Below are positions 45,590 through 56,536 of a stretch of 64,000 bases of DNA, piece after piece. The translations under genes were made by a program, and so were the position numbers. Every line of letters starts with the position of its first letter. Within the stretch, counting starts at the first letter, position 1. The notes beneath the pieces were generated by a model. The model was not told the origin of the DNA, did no database searches, and saw only the letters and a program-made list of their open reading frames with translations. Source of the stretch: Quillaja saponaria (lineage: Eukaryota; Streptophyta; Magnoliopsida; Fabales; Quillajaceae); NCBI GenBank assembly GCA_029379385.1, contig CM055617.1:16562679-16626678 (forward strand), given 5' to 3'.

Positions 45590-45975
45590 TATTGCAAGGA
45601 TCATACACTAGAATACTTCAAGAACCCAAAAAATGTAGCTTTCCTTTATAGACAAAGAAGTAATGGCATAAAATAGTATAAGCAAATCCCCTTGGAAGTG
45701 AGACAACTAATTTATTCCATTGTTCAGCATCGAATGAGAAGACATAATTTATGATAAATTTCGAAATCCTAAATATACATCTAACTTTTATTAATCGTAT
45801 TAGTTTCTATATCTACTTAATAATAATGATCACAAATGAATCTTATATAAGACCTAAGATGATATCAGCTTCATATCTACTTAATAATGATGATCATAAA
45901 TGAATCTCATATAAGACCTAAGAAATTCATAATGAGTAAGAACAGGAGCAACCTCGATCCACGGATAAAAGTGTA
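45590..45975 (-). pseudogene. Old second F-box gene fragment
   Basis: Parallel, base for base in many short blocks, to 46,600-46,990 of the neighbouring F-box pseudogene (GTAGCTTTCCTTTATAGACA; AATCCCCTTGGA; ACCTAAGAAATTCA; GAGCAACCTCGATCCA). No usable frame remains. An internal direct repeat (ATATCTACTTAATAAT blocks at about 45,811 and 45,873) is also present. This makes an ancient tandem duplicate of the F-box gene likely. Confidence 0.6.
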
Positions 45976-46033
45976 AGAAAGAAATTAAAATTAATATATT
46001 AATATAAGACATGCAAGAAATTCATTAGAAAAG

Positions 46034-46201
46034 TTAATCATAAATTGAAACTAACAATTTTAAATAGGGCAATGATTCATCAAACTAAAAACGAACACAC
46101 AATCTGGAAGCCGTAAGTTAATCATAAATTGAAACTAACAATTTTAAAGAAGGCAATGATTCATCAAACTAAAAATGAACAAGCAATTTGGAGGCCGTTG
46201 T
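46034..46201. repeat. 84-bp tandem repeat, two copies
   Basis: TTAATCATAAATTGAAACTA starts at 46,034 and again at 46,118, and the copies run in parallel to GGAAGCCGT / GGAGGCCGT. The unit lies just downstream of the F-box reading frame (minus sense). Confidence 0.9.
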
Positions 46202-46246
46202 GTTACTGCGAGATATTTTTGGTGTTGATGGTATTGGGGTTGGCCA

Positions 46247-47431
46247 CTATAGGAGAACAACTGGAATTTCTTTAATCTTATAATATTCATTAGAAATATT
46301 AACTTCAACTTCTATCAACTCCCCAAACTTTGCAGTCTGCATATTGTAAGAAAAAACACCTTATGTGAATTTCAAGTACACAATATCAGGATCATGTGGA
46401 TGGAAAGCTAGCACCTTGCGAATACATTTGAAATTGTTCATGTCGACCGATGCATATACTTAATTTGGGAGATATCTCATACAGTAAGTGCCATACTCCA
46501 ATTCCATTAATCTCATTATAGTTGTACACTTGAAGTTCCATTTTAACCATTAGAGATATTCGCAAAAACCCATAAGATATTCCAAGGCAACACATACTGG
46601 TACCTGGATTAAATTTGAAGGAAAATCAATTGCCTGGCATTGATTATTATGATTGTAAGAATCAAACACAAGAATCCCTCTTGAACTTAAAAAAATGCAG
46701 CTTTCCTTTGTAGACAACACCCGAACTAGACACACTAGCACAATTAAATCCCCTTGGACTAGAGATGACCACCATATTCCATTATCCATTTTTAGATAAG
46801 AAATCCACATTCAAAAAATCAATGTCCTCGAATTGAGGAAGCGAACAATCCTAAATTTGCATTCAAAACTTATATTGATTGCATCATCTGTCTCTACGTG
46901 ATAATAAAAATCGCAAATGAAACCCATATAGGATCTAAGAAATTCACAAGGAGTAGGAGCAGGAGGAAGCTCGATCCATTCCTTGGTAAGTAGGTTGCAT
47001 ATGAAATAGATGTTATGATAACTTCTACCTTTGCTGCACAAAAACAAACCATTTGAATAACCAAATATATGGCTGTGGTAAGGACAATCCAAAATGGCTT
47101 TGTTGGGACAGAGGATTTAGGTTCCAAAAATTGGGAGAAAACTCATGGAGAACTACCTCTCCACGGGTCCAAAATCTGGTTCTAAAAAGGGAATCCTCGG
47201 TAGGATTAGTGTAGCACTAGAATTAAAGTTAAAGGCGCATTCATGGTGAAGCAGTTTCTAGAACTGGAAGAGACGATGTCTACGACGGAGAAATTGTTGA
47301 AGGAAATAAGGACTGGAAATCAAAGCCAAACAGTGTTTTGAGACGGATTTGGATCTAACAACAGACTTACAAGGAAGCCGACTAAGGATTTCCACCAACA
47401 ATTCATCCAACAAATCTCTAAGACGTAACAT
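46247..47431 (-). pseudogene. F-box protein gene with F-box-associated region, disrupted
   Basis: Minus strand. ATG at 47,431 starts MLRLRDLLDELLVEILSRLP and continues CKSVVRSKSVSKHCLALISS, a good F-box (the Skp1-binding part of an SCF ubiquitin ligase). A stop follows after HRLFQF (about 47,255). Later frames carry F-box-associated residues: SHIFGYSNGLFLC, LLTKEWIELPPAPTPCEF (47,092-46,811), VFDSYNHNNQCQAIDFPSNL (46,810-46,550), IGVWHLLYEI (46,595-46,392), ending about 46,247. At least three breaks. It could still be transcribed, but no full-length F-box protein is possible from this copy unless assembly errors are involved. Confidence 0.8.
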
Positions 47432-49201
47432 TTTACCATGATGTCACACAACGAGTCTAAGAATTAGTTTGTGAGAACTCCAGAGGGTGGAGCAGTATAT
47501 ATATCCTTCAGCTGCTATGCTAACCCTAGTCTAGCCTAAGTAACACCTATAATTATTTTGATTCTAAAATAATATTAAATTGAGAGAGTTTGATGATTTG
47601 TGAATCTGAATACTGTTCAATTTGGGATTTTAAGTGAGACTTGAGTTTCTATTCTAGCCCACTTTTTATTATACTAGTTGGACCACCGTCGCATGTACGC
47701 GGTATCAACTCTACAATCCAGAATGTCACACATATATAAATATATATTATATTATATATATATATATATATTTTTTTTTTTTATAAGGAAAGAACTATTT
47801 TTGTTTGGGAAAAATTTTGTTATAAAAATTCTTCATATTTTTAATTATAATGATACTATTGTAAATATTTAACATTTTCTTTTGTTTCTTAATATTATAA
47901 TATAATAAATAAAATTACAAACTAAAAATTTAATAAAAATTTATTGGGGTAATAAAATTAAATGAGTAAAAATTTAATCACGTTACTATAGTTAAACCAT
48001 TAATATATATATATGCTAGTTATTTGTGTAATAGTTCACTTAAAATTCATCATAGAATATATAAATTAGAAAATTATAATAGTATCTTATAAGTATTAAT
48101 TTATTAGTATGTACTTGCATGTTTCTAATCTAGTTGATTATGGTCTTTCTTAATAACTTATATAAAGTCATTTATTTTGGATTAACAAGAGTCAAGTAGC
48201 TTATGCTTTCACACACTTTTTTAAACTATGGGAAAGGGGAAAGATAGTCTTCTAAGATTGATATTTGCAACATCGTTTCATTGTCTCCCTGCAAAAATCA
48301 TAATTCTTTAAAAGCGTCCACATAACTTCTCATGGGGTCATTCACTTCAAAACTTACTTTCTTTTCTCCATATTTTTCTACAATCTCATAATGCATTAAC
48401 TCTCTTAGAGTGAGCACTATGTTTTATTTATAAGAAGCTAGGAGCTTTTCTTCACCAAGTTTGGAATCCACTCTAATCTAAAATTTCCCCAGTGTGAACC
48501 ATAGGACCACAATAACTACTTTAATATACCTAGAAGTTAGACGTAGTCTTTCTACCTAACATGATATCCACACACAAAAAACAGGGATCTAGCTAAGATA
48601 ATTGTGAGAAAATACATTGCAAACCAATTCTCATCATAAATGGAGAATTTCATGTGTAATACACATGTATGTAGTTTCCTAAAGTGTTTATCATAATCAA
48701 GGCAAGTATGTTCTCAAGTGTTAGTACTCAATATAGTGACCATATCTAACAATTTAATGCTCATTGTAATCTAGTGGTTGATTCAAGATGATTTACAAAG
48801 TGAGATAATTACTAAAGAGACAACACAGACTAAGTATAGTTTTGAAATAATAGTTCAAGAACATGCAATTTACCTTTCTATATTATGTCCATAAAGAACT
48901 CTAATGATAGGAGCATCAACAGCTTCCTTTGATGGAGGGTCATGACTTGACAAATTTGGCAGCTTCCTTTGATGGAGGGTTAGGACTTGACAAATTTGGC
49001 ATCACAACCTTAATGTTATCATGTACAGGTGACCAGCAATAGAAATAGGTATGACATTGATCTGTCTAGCAAGTTCATTTTCGATCGGTGGAGCTAGTCA
49101 GCTTCTCATAGTTGCTGCTTCTGATGTTGCATTGGACTGAAGAGGAAACTGGCTCTCAGAACAATATGTACTAGATCCTGCACTATTGGCTTCTTTGATA
49201 A
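47432..49201. other. Intergenic, AT-rich
   Basis: Contains an AT microsatellite and T run at about 47,720-47,785, AT-rich DNA to 48,190, and a less AT-rich stretch 48,190-49,200 with a 40-bp tandem repeat. The minus strand of 49,060-49,200 reads openly for about 45 codons (AQLIKEANSAGSSTYCSESQ), perhaps part of an old element, but I cannot identify it. Confidence 0.4.
48921..49000. repeat. 40-bp tandem repeat, two copies
   Basis: AGCTTCCTTTGATGGAGGGT begins at 48,921 and 48,961. The copies differ at two bases (CATGACTTG / TAGGACTTG). Confidence 0.95.
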
Positions 49202-49209
49202 GTTGTGCA

Positions 49210-49626
49210 TAGGGGTGGAATTTGAATGAAATAGATTTTGAATAGGGCACTATTCAAATTTGAATTCCAGTACTCAAATTCGAATTCGACTACTTATATG
49301 AATCTTAATCTTAATCTGAAATTTGAATTTGAATTTGAATTGAATTTTGAACACTTGAATTTGAATAAAATTTCAAATATTCGAATTCGAATATTAGAAT
49401 ATTTAGGGTATTTTGGTAAAAATAAAATAAAATTCATAAAAGTCATTTTTTATTAAATTTTTTTTAATAAAACATATATTATTTTGAATATTAATTCAAA
49501 TTATTCGTTGAATATCAAATTGAATTATGTACTATTCGAATTTGAATTAAAATTCAAATATGATGTAAAATTCGAATATAATTTGAATTTTTAAATTTAA
49601 ATTATTTGATTTGAGTGCCATCTCTA
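49210..49626. mobile_element. hAT-like MITE rich in AATTTGAA repeats
   Basis: 417 bp from TAGGGGTGG to CCATCTCTA (imperfect terminal inverted repeats), flanked by 8-bp GTTGTGCA (49,202-49,209) and GTTATGCA (49,627-49,634), one mismatch, as expected for hAT insertions. The interior consists of degenerate ATTTGAATTTGAATTCGAAT repeats without real coding capacity. Confidence 0.7.
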
Positions 49627-50094
49627 GTTATGCATCCACAATCTGGGAAGACATAGTAGTAATGGCAAGGGTCTACTGATCAAGTTCAGTTTTTGTGAGT
49701 AAAACTATCTGACTTTCTATCATTGCTACTTCTATTTCTGCATAAAAACAAATCACATATACATGTTATTTGCTTAATACAAAATAAAAATAGATTTATT
49801 TACCATATTGATATGTTGTAATTTATTTGGCAATGTTATTGATTTATAAAGTAGTATAGAATATGGATCACATACACATGCTCTATGTATGACATTAAGG
49901 CTTATATAGTCTATAAACGATTTTCATGTTGAAAAAACTTTAAATATAACTTTACATCTAATCACTATCAAAATCACTATTTGTACATGTACTTGTTGGA
50001 CCCTATTTAATATTTATCATATATCTTTCATTGTGCTATTGTTTTAGTTTAATTTTTCTCTTTTCTATATTTTGTGTTCTTTGACATAGGTATT

Positions 50095-50420
50095 ATGGGA
50101 TTTCAACAGCATAAACAACTTATATCAAATGATGATAAGAGAAGTATTATAAAAGAAAAACCTTTACAGTCTGATGGTCATAAAAGGTGGAGTCCTACAT
50201 ATGATCAATTAGTAATTTCAAAGGATCTTCTTGGTGTTGGAGTTAGGACCCAAGTGTTGGTGAAGTTTATGCAATATATAATATGTTGAGTCATTTCGGT
50301 GAGGTTGAAGGAAAAAAAATTGTTTACTATTGGTTTCAAAACTATAGGTGTCAAGAAAGGAAAAGGAAAGCAATAATTTTCATAACATTCCTATTGTTCT
50401 GCAACATTAAGATCCAAATA
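50095..50420 (+). pseudogene. WUSCHEL-related homeobox (WOX)-like gene fragment with one frameshift
   Basis: From ATG at 50,095 (MGFQQHKQLI) the frame reads KRWSPTYDQLVISKDLLGVG then VRTQ, and shifts at about 50,250. The next frame reads SVGEVYAIYNMLSHFGEVEG, KKIVYYWFQNYRCQERKRK. This is the WOX homeodomain layout: RW-x-PT at helix 1, the WOX-type longer loop, and recognition helix with WFQN. WOX proteins are plant DNA-binding regulators of stem cells and embryo patterning. A single-base loss near 50,250 explains the break. No gene-like context is evident downstream; WUS-box or other motifs were not found. It may be a dead duplicate, a captured fragment, or a real gene with a sequencing error. 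Confidence 0.65.
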
Positions 50421-51650
50421 ATAATAAAGATAATGATTAGATTCAAGAGGACATGAAAATTTCTTTGAATAAGTCTTTCAACTTATTTCTAGGTAAGTAG
50501 GTTCATTGTTGTGAACATTTTTTTTTTTTTTTTTGTGAAATATTACTTTATGTACACGTGAAAATTTAAAATATTTAGAAAAAAAAATCATATATATGGC
50601 AATGTTAATTAATGTTTTTAAGTTTAGGGAATCTTATTTAGAAACTCTTTAATTATTTCTAGACCATGCTAAAGACCTTTTCAAATGTTTCATGAAGGAG
50701 AAAATTCAATTTTTTTTATTACCACCGTTATCAATTGGAGCCATTAGATCAGTTTTAATCAAATGGCCTATTTATGAAAATGGCTAATTAGACATGAGAA
50801 AGAGATATAAGTGAACCACATAAAAAAAAAATATATTTATTATTTTTATATTCATTATCTTTCAAATTCTTATGATAGCAATTACATTCCATATTTATGT
50901 TTTATTGTTAAAATTAATAAATGGTTGTTAAAATTAAATAAATGGTGTGTTTGTATGTTTAGAAATTATGTGAAAAATTTATATTTCTTGTTAATATGAA
51001 TTATAATTATTTGCAGTATTTAATTCAAAATATATATGAAAATAATATTGTATTAGTAATTGTTAGAAATTTCTTATGACTTTTGTACTAAAAACGAATT
51101 TCAAATCCAGTAAAAACAAATTAGTCAAAATTAAAATATGAAGATGATGATCTAAGAGTAGTTAAAGTTCTTATATGCTGATTTATAAAAGATTCTGTAC
51201 TAATAATATTCTTTCTAATAGTACGTTTTTGACCTCAAATTAAAAAGACTTTTAGCACTTTGATTCTTATGATCGACTAAACTACTACCACGCATTTCAT
51301 CTTTATTTTTTTATTTTCTGTACATCAAAAACCATCGATTCTCTAGATATTTTATTATTTGTTTAACTTTCAATAAATAATTAGTTCGTATATGGTAAGA
51401 GAAAAAGATTAATATAAGTTTTGCAGTGAACAAGCACGATATAAATCAAGTGAGGCAAAGAGAGAGAGAAAGGGAGATGAAGTTCTTAGAATTTGTTCGT
51501 AAAATAGAATGAAATTATTGGATATTCTTGTAATTTTGGTTTTTACGTTTCCCACTTTTCAATTTTATTATTTGTTTTCATCTTTTATGCCTAGCTACAG
51601 AGGAAATACGATCTAATTTTATTTTACAATATACCATTAACCAATTGTTA
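50421..51650. other. AT-rich intergenic sequence
   Basis: No convincing ORF, RNA gene or defined repeat. T run at 50,519-50,534. Confidence 0.5.
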
Positions 51651-51655
51651 TAACC

Positions 51656-54615
51656 CGATATTTAGTGTGACTTTTAAAAGTTGTTGTATGTATTTTTTTA
51701 GTTAGGTGTGGAAAAAATTATAAACAAAGTAAATAAATTAAATAAACACACACATTATATATACATACAAACCAAGAATTTATTTAACACCACAAGTTTT
51801 ATTGACATTGACTTCATTGATGTAATTTTTTTTCTTACTTTTCTTTTTTCTTTGTTTTATTTCTCCACCGCCATTACTTCCCTTCTAGTTCTGTACTTCT
51901 TCTCTTTCTTTTTTTCCTTGTTTTCTCTAACCTTCTTGCTTCTTGTTGTTGAAGGATCCAAAATTCTGCCTTGCCCGTTTTCTCTCGATGTTGCTCCAAA
52001 CTTCATCCTTCCATCATGGAATCACCACCTTCAGCCAAGGATTTCCTACATACTAGCTGCTTAGCTTGGATTCCAGCAGCTTTAGTTCTTGTTGAAGCCT
52101 TTGTCTCTGCCCAACACTTCGGCCATGGACTCACTCTTTCGTCTCTCATGAGTACTGCGACCACCTTTTTTCCCTATTTTCACAGTTTCAGTCTAAAACT
52201 AGCCATAGGATTTAGCAATACTGGATTTCTTGATAGCAAGGAGGTAACTTTCTTGTATTCTCCATGATGTTTTAGTTGTTGTGTGAGCATTAGCTCTCCT
52301 TCCTCTTAGGTAGTATTTCAGCATTTTGTTTATCAATTTGCCTTTTTGGATCCTTTATAATGGGTAGTCGTATTATGTTTCTATGGTAGTATTGGTTTTG
52401 AAAAGAGAAAAGAAAAACGTATGCTGCAATCCTGAAGAAGCACTTAGTATGTAACAGAATCAACAAAACACATTTACAAAAAATCATTGTTGAATGTTCT
52501 AGATTTGAACAGGGGCATGTGTAATACATTATGTTTTATGTTGGGTTGTATTTAGTTAATAAGGATTTGGGCCTTTATGTTTATTCCTTTTCAAATGGGT
52601 AGCCTATGAGTTTATTCTTATCTGTTATCTTTTGTCTTGAAAGTAGCTTGCAAGCTGAATCTTTCAAGTCAAAATGAGACCCTTAATTCCTACTTATGAT
52701 TTTTTATATATAAACTTAATTGGTGACACGGATGTAGTGCTATTTATCATTAGCCATAAATGTACTAGCTTTAGAGTGAAAATGAAGTCTTAAGGAGGTG
52801 AAAATAAGTGAAATCCAATATTAACAAAATTTATATATTCCCTTGTCCTTCCCATCTTATCCTAGACTTTATGATTTTGTATCTCTTTGTTGTCCCTGCA
52901 CCTTTTACTGGTATCTTTTATGTCAAACTTCCAATTCAAAGGTTTTGATGAATATTCAATTACGTTTTGCTGATAATTGATAACTGAAAAAGTAAGAAAG
53001 TTGACTGAAACCAGCTTCTTCATGCGTGATAAAGATTATTTAGCATCAATTTTGTTGGAAATTGGGGAGCATTCCAGATGGATAAGGTAGAGCTTGAAAG
53101 AATAAAGCATTATTTGTTAAGTAGTTAAGGAAAAGTAAATCTTGGAATTTAATTGCATTAATATTGGAATGTCATAATCCAAGCCCTTGGTTGATTTGAA
53201 AAGATTAACTTAACTTGGATTTAATGTTGGGAAATTGAGGAATTTTGGAAAGTATGAGTTAGTATTGATTTCTTGGTATGGATATATATAAAATATACAT
53301 ACATGATATGGAATCAAGTTTCCTACAAGGTATTTGTTAAAATACCTAAAAGGACTTAGTTTCAAGAAACACATGGAAGTTGCTATATATATAAGTCTAG
53401 TAATTAGAGGACTATAATTATGAAGTTTATAGATTAAGTAAGATTTTCACTCTAGAACATATTATTGAGCCAACAACATGTGAATTCAAGAAGGAGTGAC
53501 GAGCGAGATCCGTAACATGTAACATTGTGAGTGGGAAATGTTACCCTTTGATTGCTAAATTAATGTGTTTAGTTGTTTCAATGTATTTGTATGAATATGC
53601 TCATATAGTGGTAAATAGAAATATGTAGTGCTATAATTGAGTTAATTGAATTAAATGCTATATGGTTGATCTTTGCATATTAATTGAATTATGATTGATG
53701 TGTGATTTTGTTCGTGTTCGATAAAGGCCAATAAAACCAATTTTTATCCAAAATGATTTTTACATATGAAATAGAATCAGGGTGCACCCAGGATACATTT
53801 GCTTTATTTATTTGAGATGTGATAAAAAATATTCGAGTAACTTAGCCCCGAGCATGGATATGTGAGGAGTATATATTTTTGGTGTGCGAGAGAAAAATTG
53901 CCCAAGGGAGGATATGTATTTGGTGTGTGGATGATGAGTTACTCTAATTGGTCCTTTTAGTTCTTTGAATACTTTGCTTGATTTGTTAGTATAGTGATTA
54001 CATGAATTGTGATTTGTTTTATTTGGTGTGCGGGTGATGAGTTACTTTAATTGGCCCTTTGGGTACATTTTTCACTCACTTAGTCATTGTGACTCACCCC
54101 TCGCTTGCTGATGTTTTTTTTAGTATAAAGATCCTATCAGATGAACTTGACAGACACTTGACTTGCCGATTGTGTTGCAGCAAGGTACTTATTCAAGATC
54201 ACACACTTGAAGCCAAATGATGAAGTTTGCAGTCACATTAGTGCTTTGGGTGTCATATTTTGTATTGTGTAATAGTTTAGTTATTTGTTGTTATGGTATA
54301 AAACGAAGCAAAGCTCCTTGTGTATATTGTTATTGTTGTTGTTAACTAGTTGAATGTAACCAAGATATGATATGTTTATATGTTTTGGCATGTTCCACTT
54401 TTTGAGAAACTGCCAAAATTTTCAATTAAAGTGCATATGTTTATATGTTTTGGCATTTTGATAAATGAGTCTTTACATATAGTTTGTTTTATAAAGCTTT
54501 TCTTTTGACTCCTAGTTAGTCATATGTCATATGTGTTCTTTGATTTGAAATTAGTGTCATGAAGATTTGGTTATCCATTCTTTCGGTCAGTCATGCCTTC
54601 GTATAGGGTGTGACA
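51656..54615 (+). mobile_element. Solo LTR of a large Ty3/gypsy-type element, 2,960 bp
   Basis: Starts TGTTATAACCCGATATTTAG and ends GGGTGTGACA, flanked by a perfect 5-bp duplication CCAAT (51,651-51,655 and 54,616-54,620). No coding sequence of an element lies inside or next to it; the small open frames at 51,708-52,267 are chance. The section from about 53,030 is clearly related to the end of the window (shared TATTGAGCCAAC, GTGACGAGCG, TTACCCTTTG). Solo LTRs form by recombination between the two LTRs of one insertion. Confidence 0.85.
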
Positions 54616-54842
54616 CCAATAGCCCATCACTATACTATAGAAATCATCTTCCATGAATTTAAGTGAATTCTCTATAATGATACTTGTTATAAATAATATG
54701 TAGTATATCTACGAAAACCAGAAATAATATTGTTTCCGTAAAGTAAGGGATCCTGAAACAGGCTCACGAATACCATCAATATCTACCAGAGTTTTAAATA
54801 GTATATAGTATATCTACGAAAAATAAATTATAAAGTTATTGG

Positions 54843-56531
54843 TGTTAGTAGTATGCCCTACAAGCCAATGATATTAGATGTCTATGGTATATTACTTATA
54901 AATACAGACTTATTCAGTTCTTAATAAAATTATTATGTTTCATTATTATATGGTATCATTATTTATTATATGCTTTAATTTCTAGTTAATTTTTTAGTAT
55001 GAACATGATAAATCCCATAGAAATATAAGCAATAGAAATAAGAACCATGATATGATCATGCTTATGAGATATATTTTCTTAAGTTTTGTTCTTAAATATT
55101 CCTAATCATAGGATCATTAATAATGGAAATTAATGATCCAGTTAGATTAGTGCATGTTATATTAGCTAAATTGTTGAGGATGATCGATCTCATGATCACT
55201 TGTGTAGTTGACTAATTAATAAACACGTAGGTGCTTGCTAGAGAACAAGTTAATCAAATTGACTCGATTATAGAATACTCATATGGACTTTTACATAGTT
55301 GTCAATGAGTGTTCTTTGTTTTAGTGGTGCAAATAATCTTCAGACCTGAGACATCATAAATAGTACATAGGTTATCATGCTTCAATACTAAGTATAATTC
55401 ACCATATGTTATACAGAGATAGATGTTAGGTATGACTATGTATGTATGGAGGTATATGAGTACACAATAAGGGATTTATCACTCTTAGTAAAGAGAGAAT
55501 GTTCTGTGTTATCTAATTAAGACATAACTCCAAAAGTCATTGGCCAGGGTGGTGTGAAACTAGATTAGAGAATTTAAGTTTTACCACATGAGTTGTGACT
55601 TATAAATAGATACATCAGATTAAACAATTTAGGGTTTGACATTAATCCATACTCTAAGTTTAATCAAGGAACATTGAATGGTGGAAAAATTGAATTGCAT
55701 GGTAGCTAACAACAGAAAGGTTCACAAATATATTTATATTATCTAGGTAGTCATCATATGTTGCTAGGCATCAATCTTGACTTGTAAGTAAACCAGGAAT
55801 TAATTTAATAATTAATTCTCATTAATGGGTAAATCAAAAATTAGTTTTGATTCAAATTAATTAGATGTGAATCTAATTGAAAAATATATTAAGTGAATGT
55901 GGTCTACTGCCAGTTTAATATGAATCTAAGGGGTTACACACAAAATGATGTAATTTGATTAAGAAAAGTTTTGGGCTTTCATGTAATTACAGACAAATTA
56001 TATTTGAAATTTAAAATAGGATTAATTTTATTAAGATTTTCCTATTTTATCTAAAAGTCTCAAACAGATGAGATCTAATCTTATCATTTACAATTCAATT
56101 ATATCATACTTAAATGAGGTTAGACCTCACATGTATCAGATGTAACTTTTATTTAAATATCACAGAGAGCCAAAGTTCTTAGCAGAGAATGCAGAGAATT
56201 TTTGGCAAACTGAGTGTTTGTGAGACGTGAGAAAATCTCATCACTTGTGCTAGCACACAAGGAGATTTTTGGCAACTGACATAGAGCCCTTGATCAAGTC
56301 ATTCAGTGTGGATACACTTAGAGGTTGTACACCCTGTACAACTTGTGGATCAAAAGTTAAGATCATCCTAATCACTTCAAGAGATAATATTTTCTTTATA
56401 AGATTAAAAGAAAAACATTGGTTCATAAACAATAGAGATTATCTTAGGGATTTGGTTATGCTAAAATATATATATATATATATATATATTTTTTAAATTT
56501 CTGCTTGCCGAGTATAATCAATTTCCTTACA
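54843..56531 (+). mobile_element. Solo LTR of a Ty1/copia-type element, 1,689 bp
   Basis: Starts TGTTAGTAGTATGCCCTACA, close to the start of Angela/Tork-like copia LTRs (TGTTGGGAGTATGCCCTA type), and ends TTTCCTTACA. Flanks ATTGG (54,838-54,842) and ATTGA (56,532-56,536) are a 5-bp duplication with one mismatch. No primer-binding site follows, so it is not the 5' LTR of an intact element. An AT microsatellite lies near the 3' end (56,467-56,490). Confidence 0.65.
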
Positions 56532-56536
56532 ATTGA

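Noticed and set aside
49238..49456. 72-codon Asn/Leu/Glu-rich frame
   Set aside because: Translation of the AATTTGAA repeats inside the hAT-like MITE.
51708..52267. Two overlapping open frames of 98-118 codons with a hydrophobic stretch
   Set aside because: They lie wholly inside the solo LTR defined by a perfect CCAAT duplication; T-rich sequence produces spurious hydrophobic residues.
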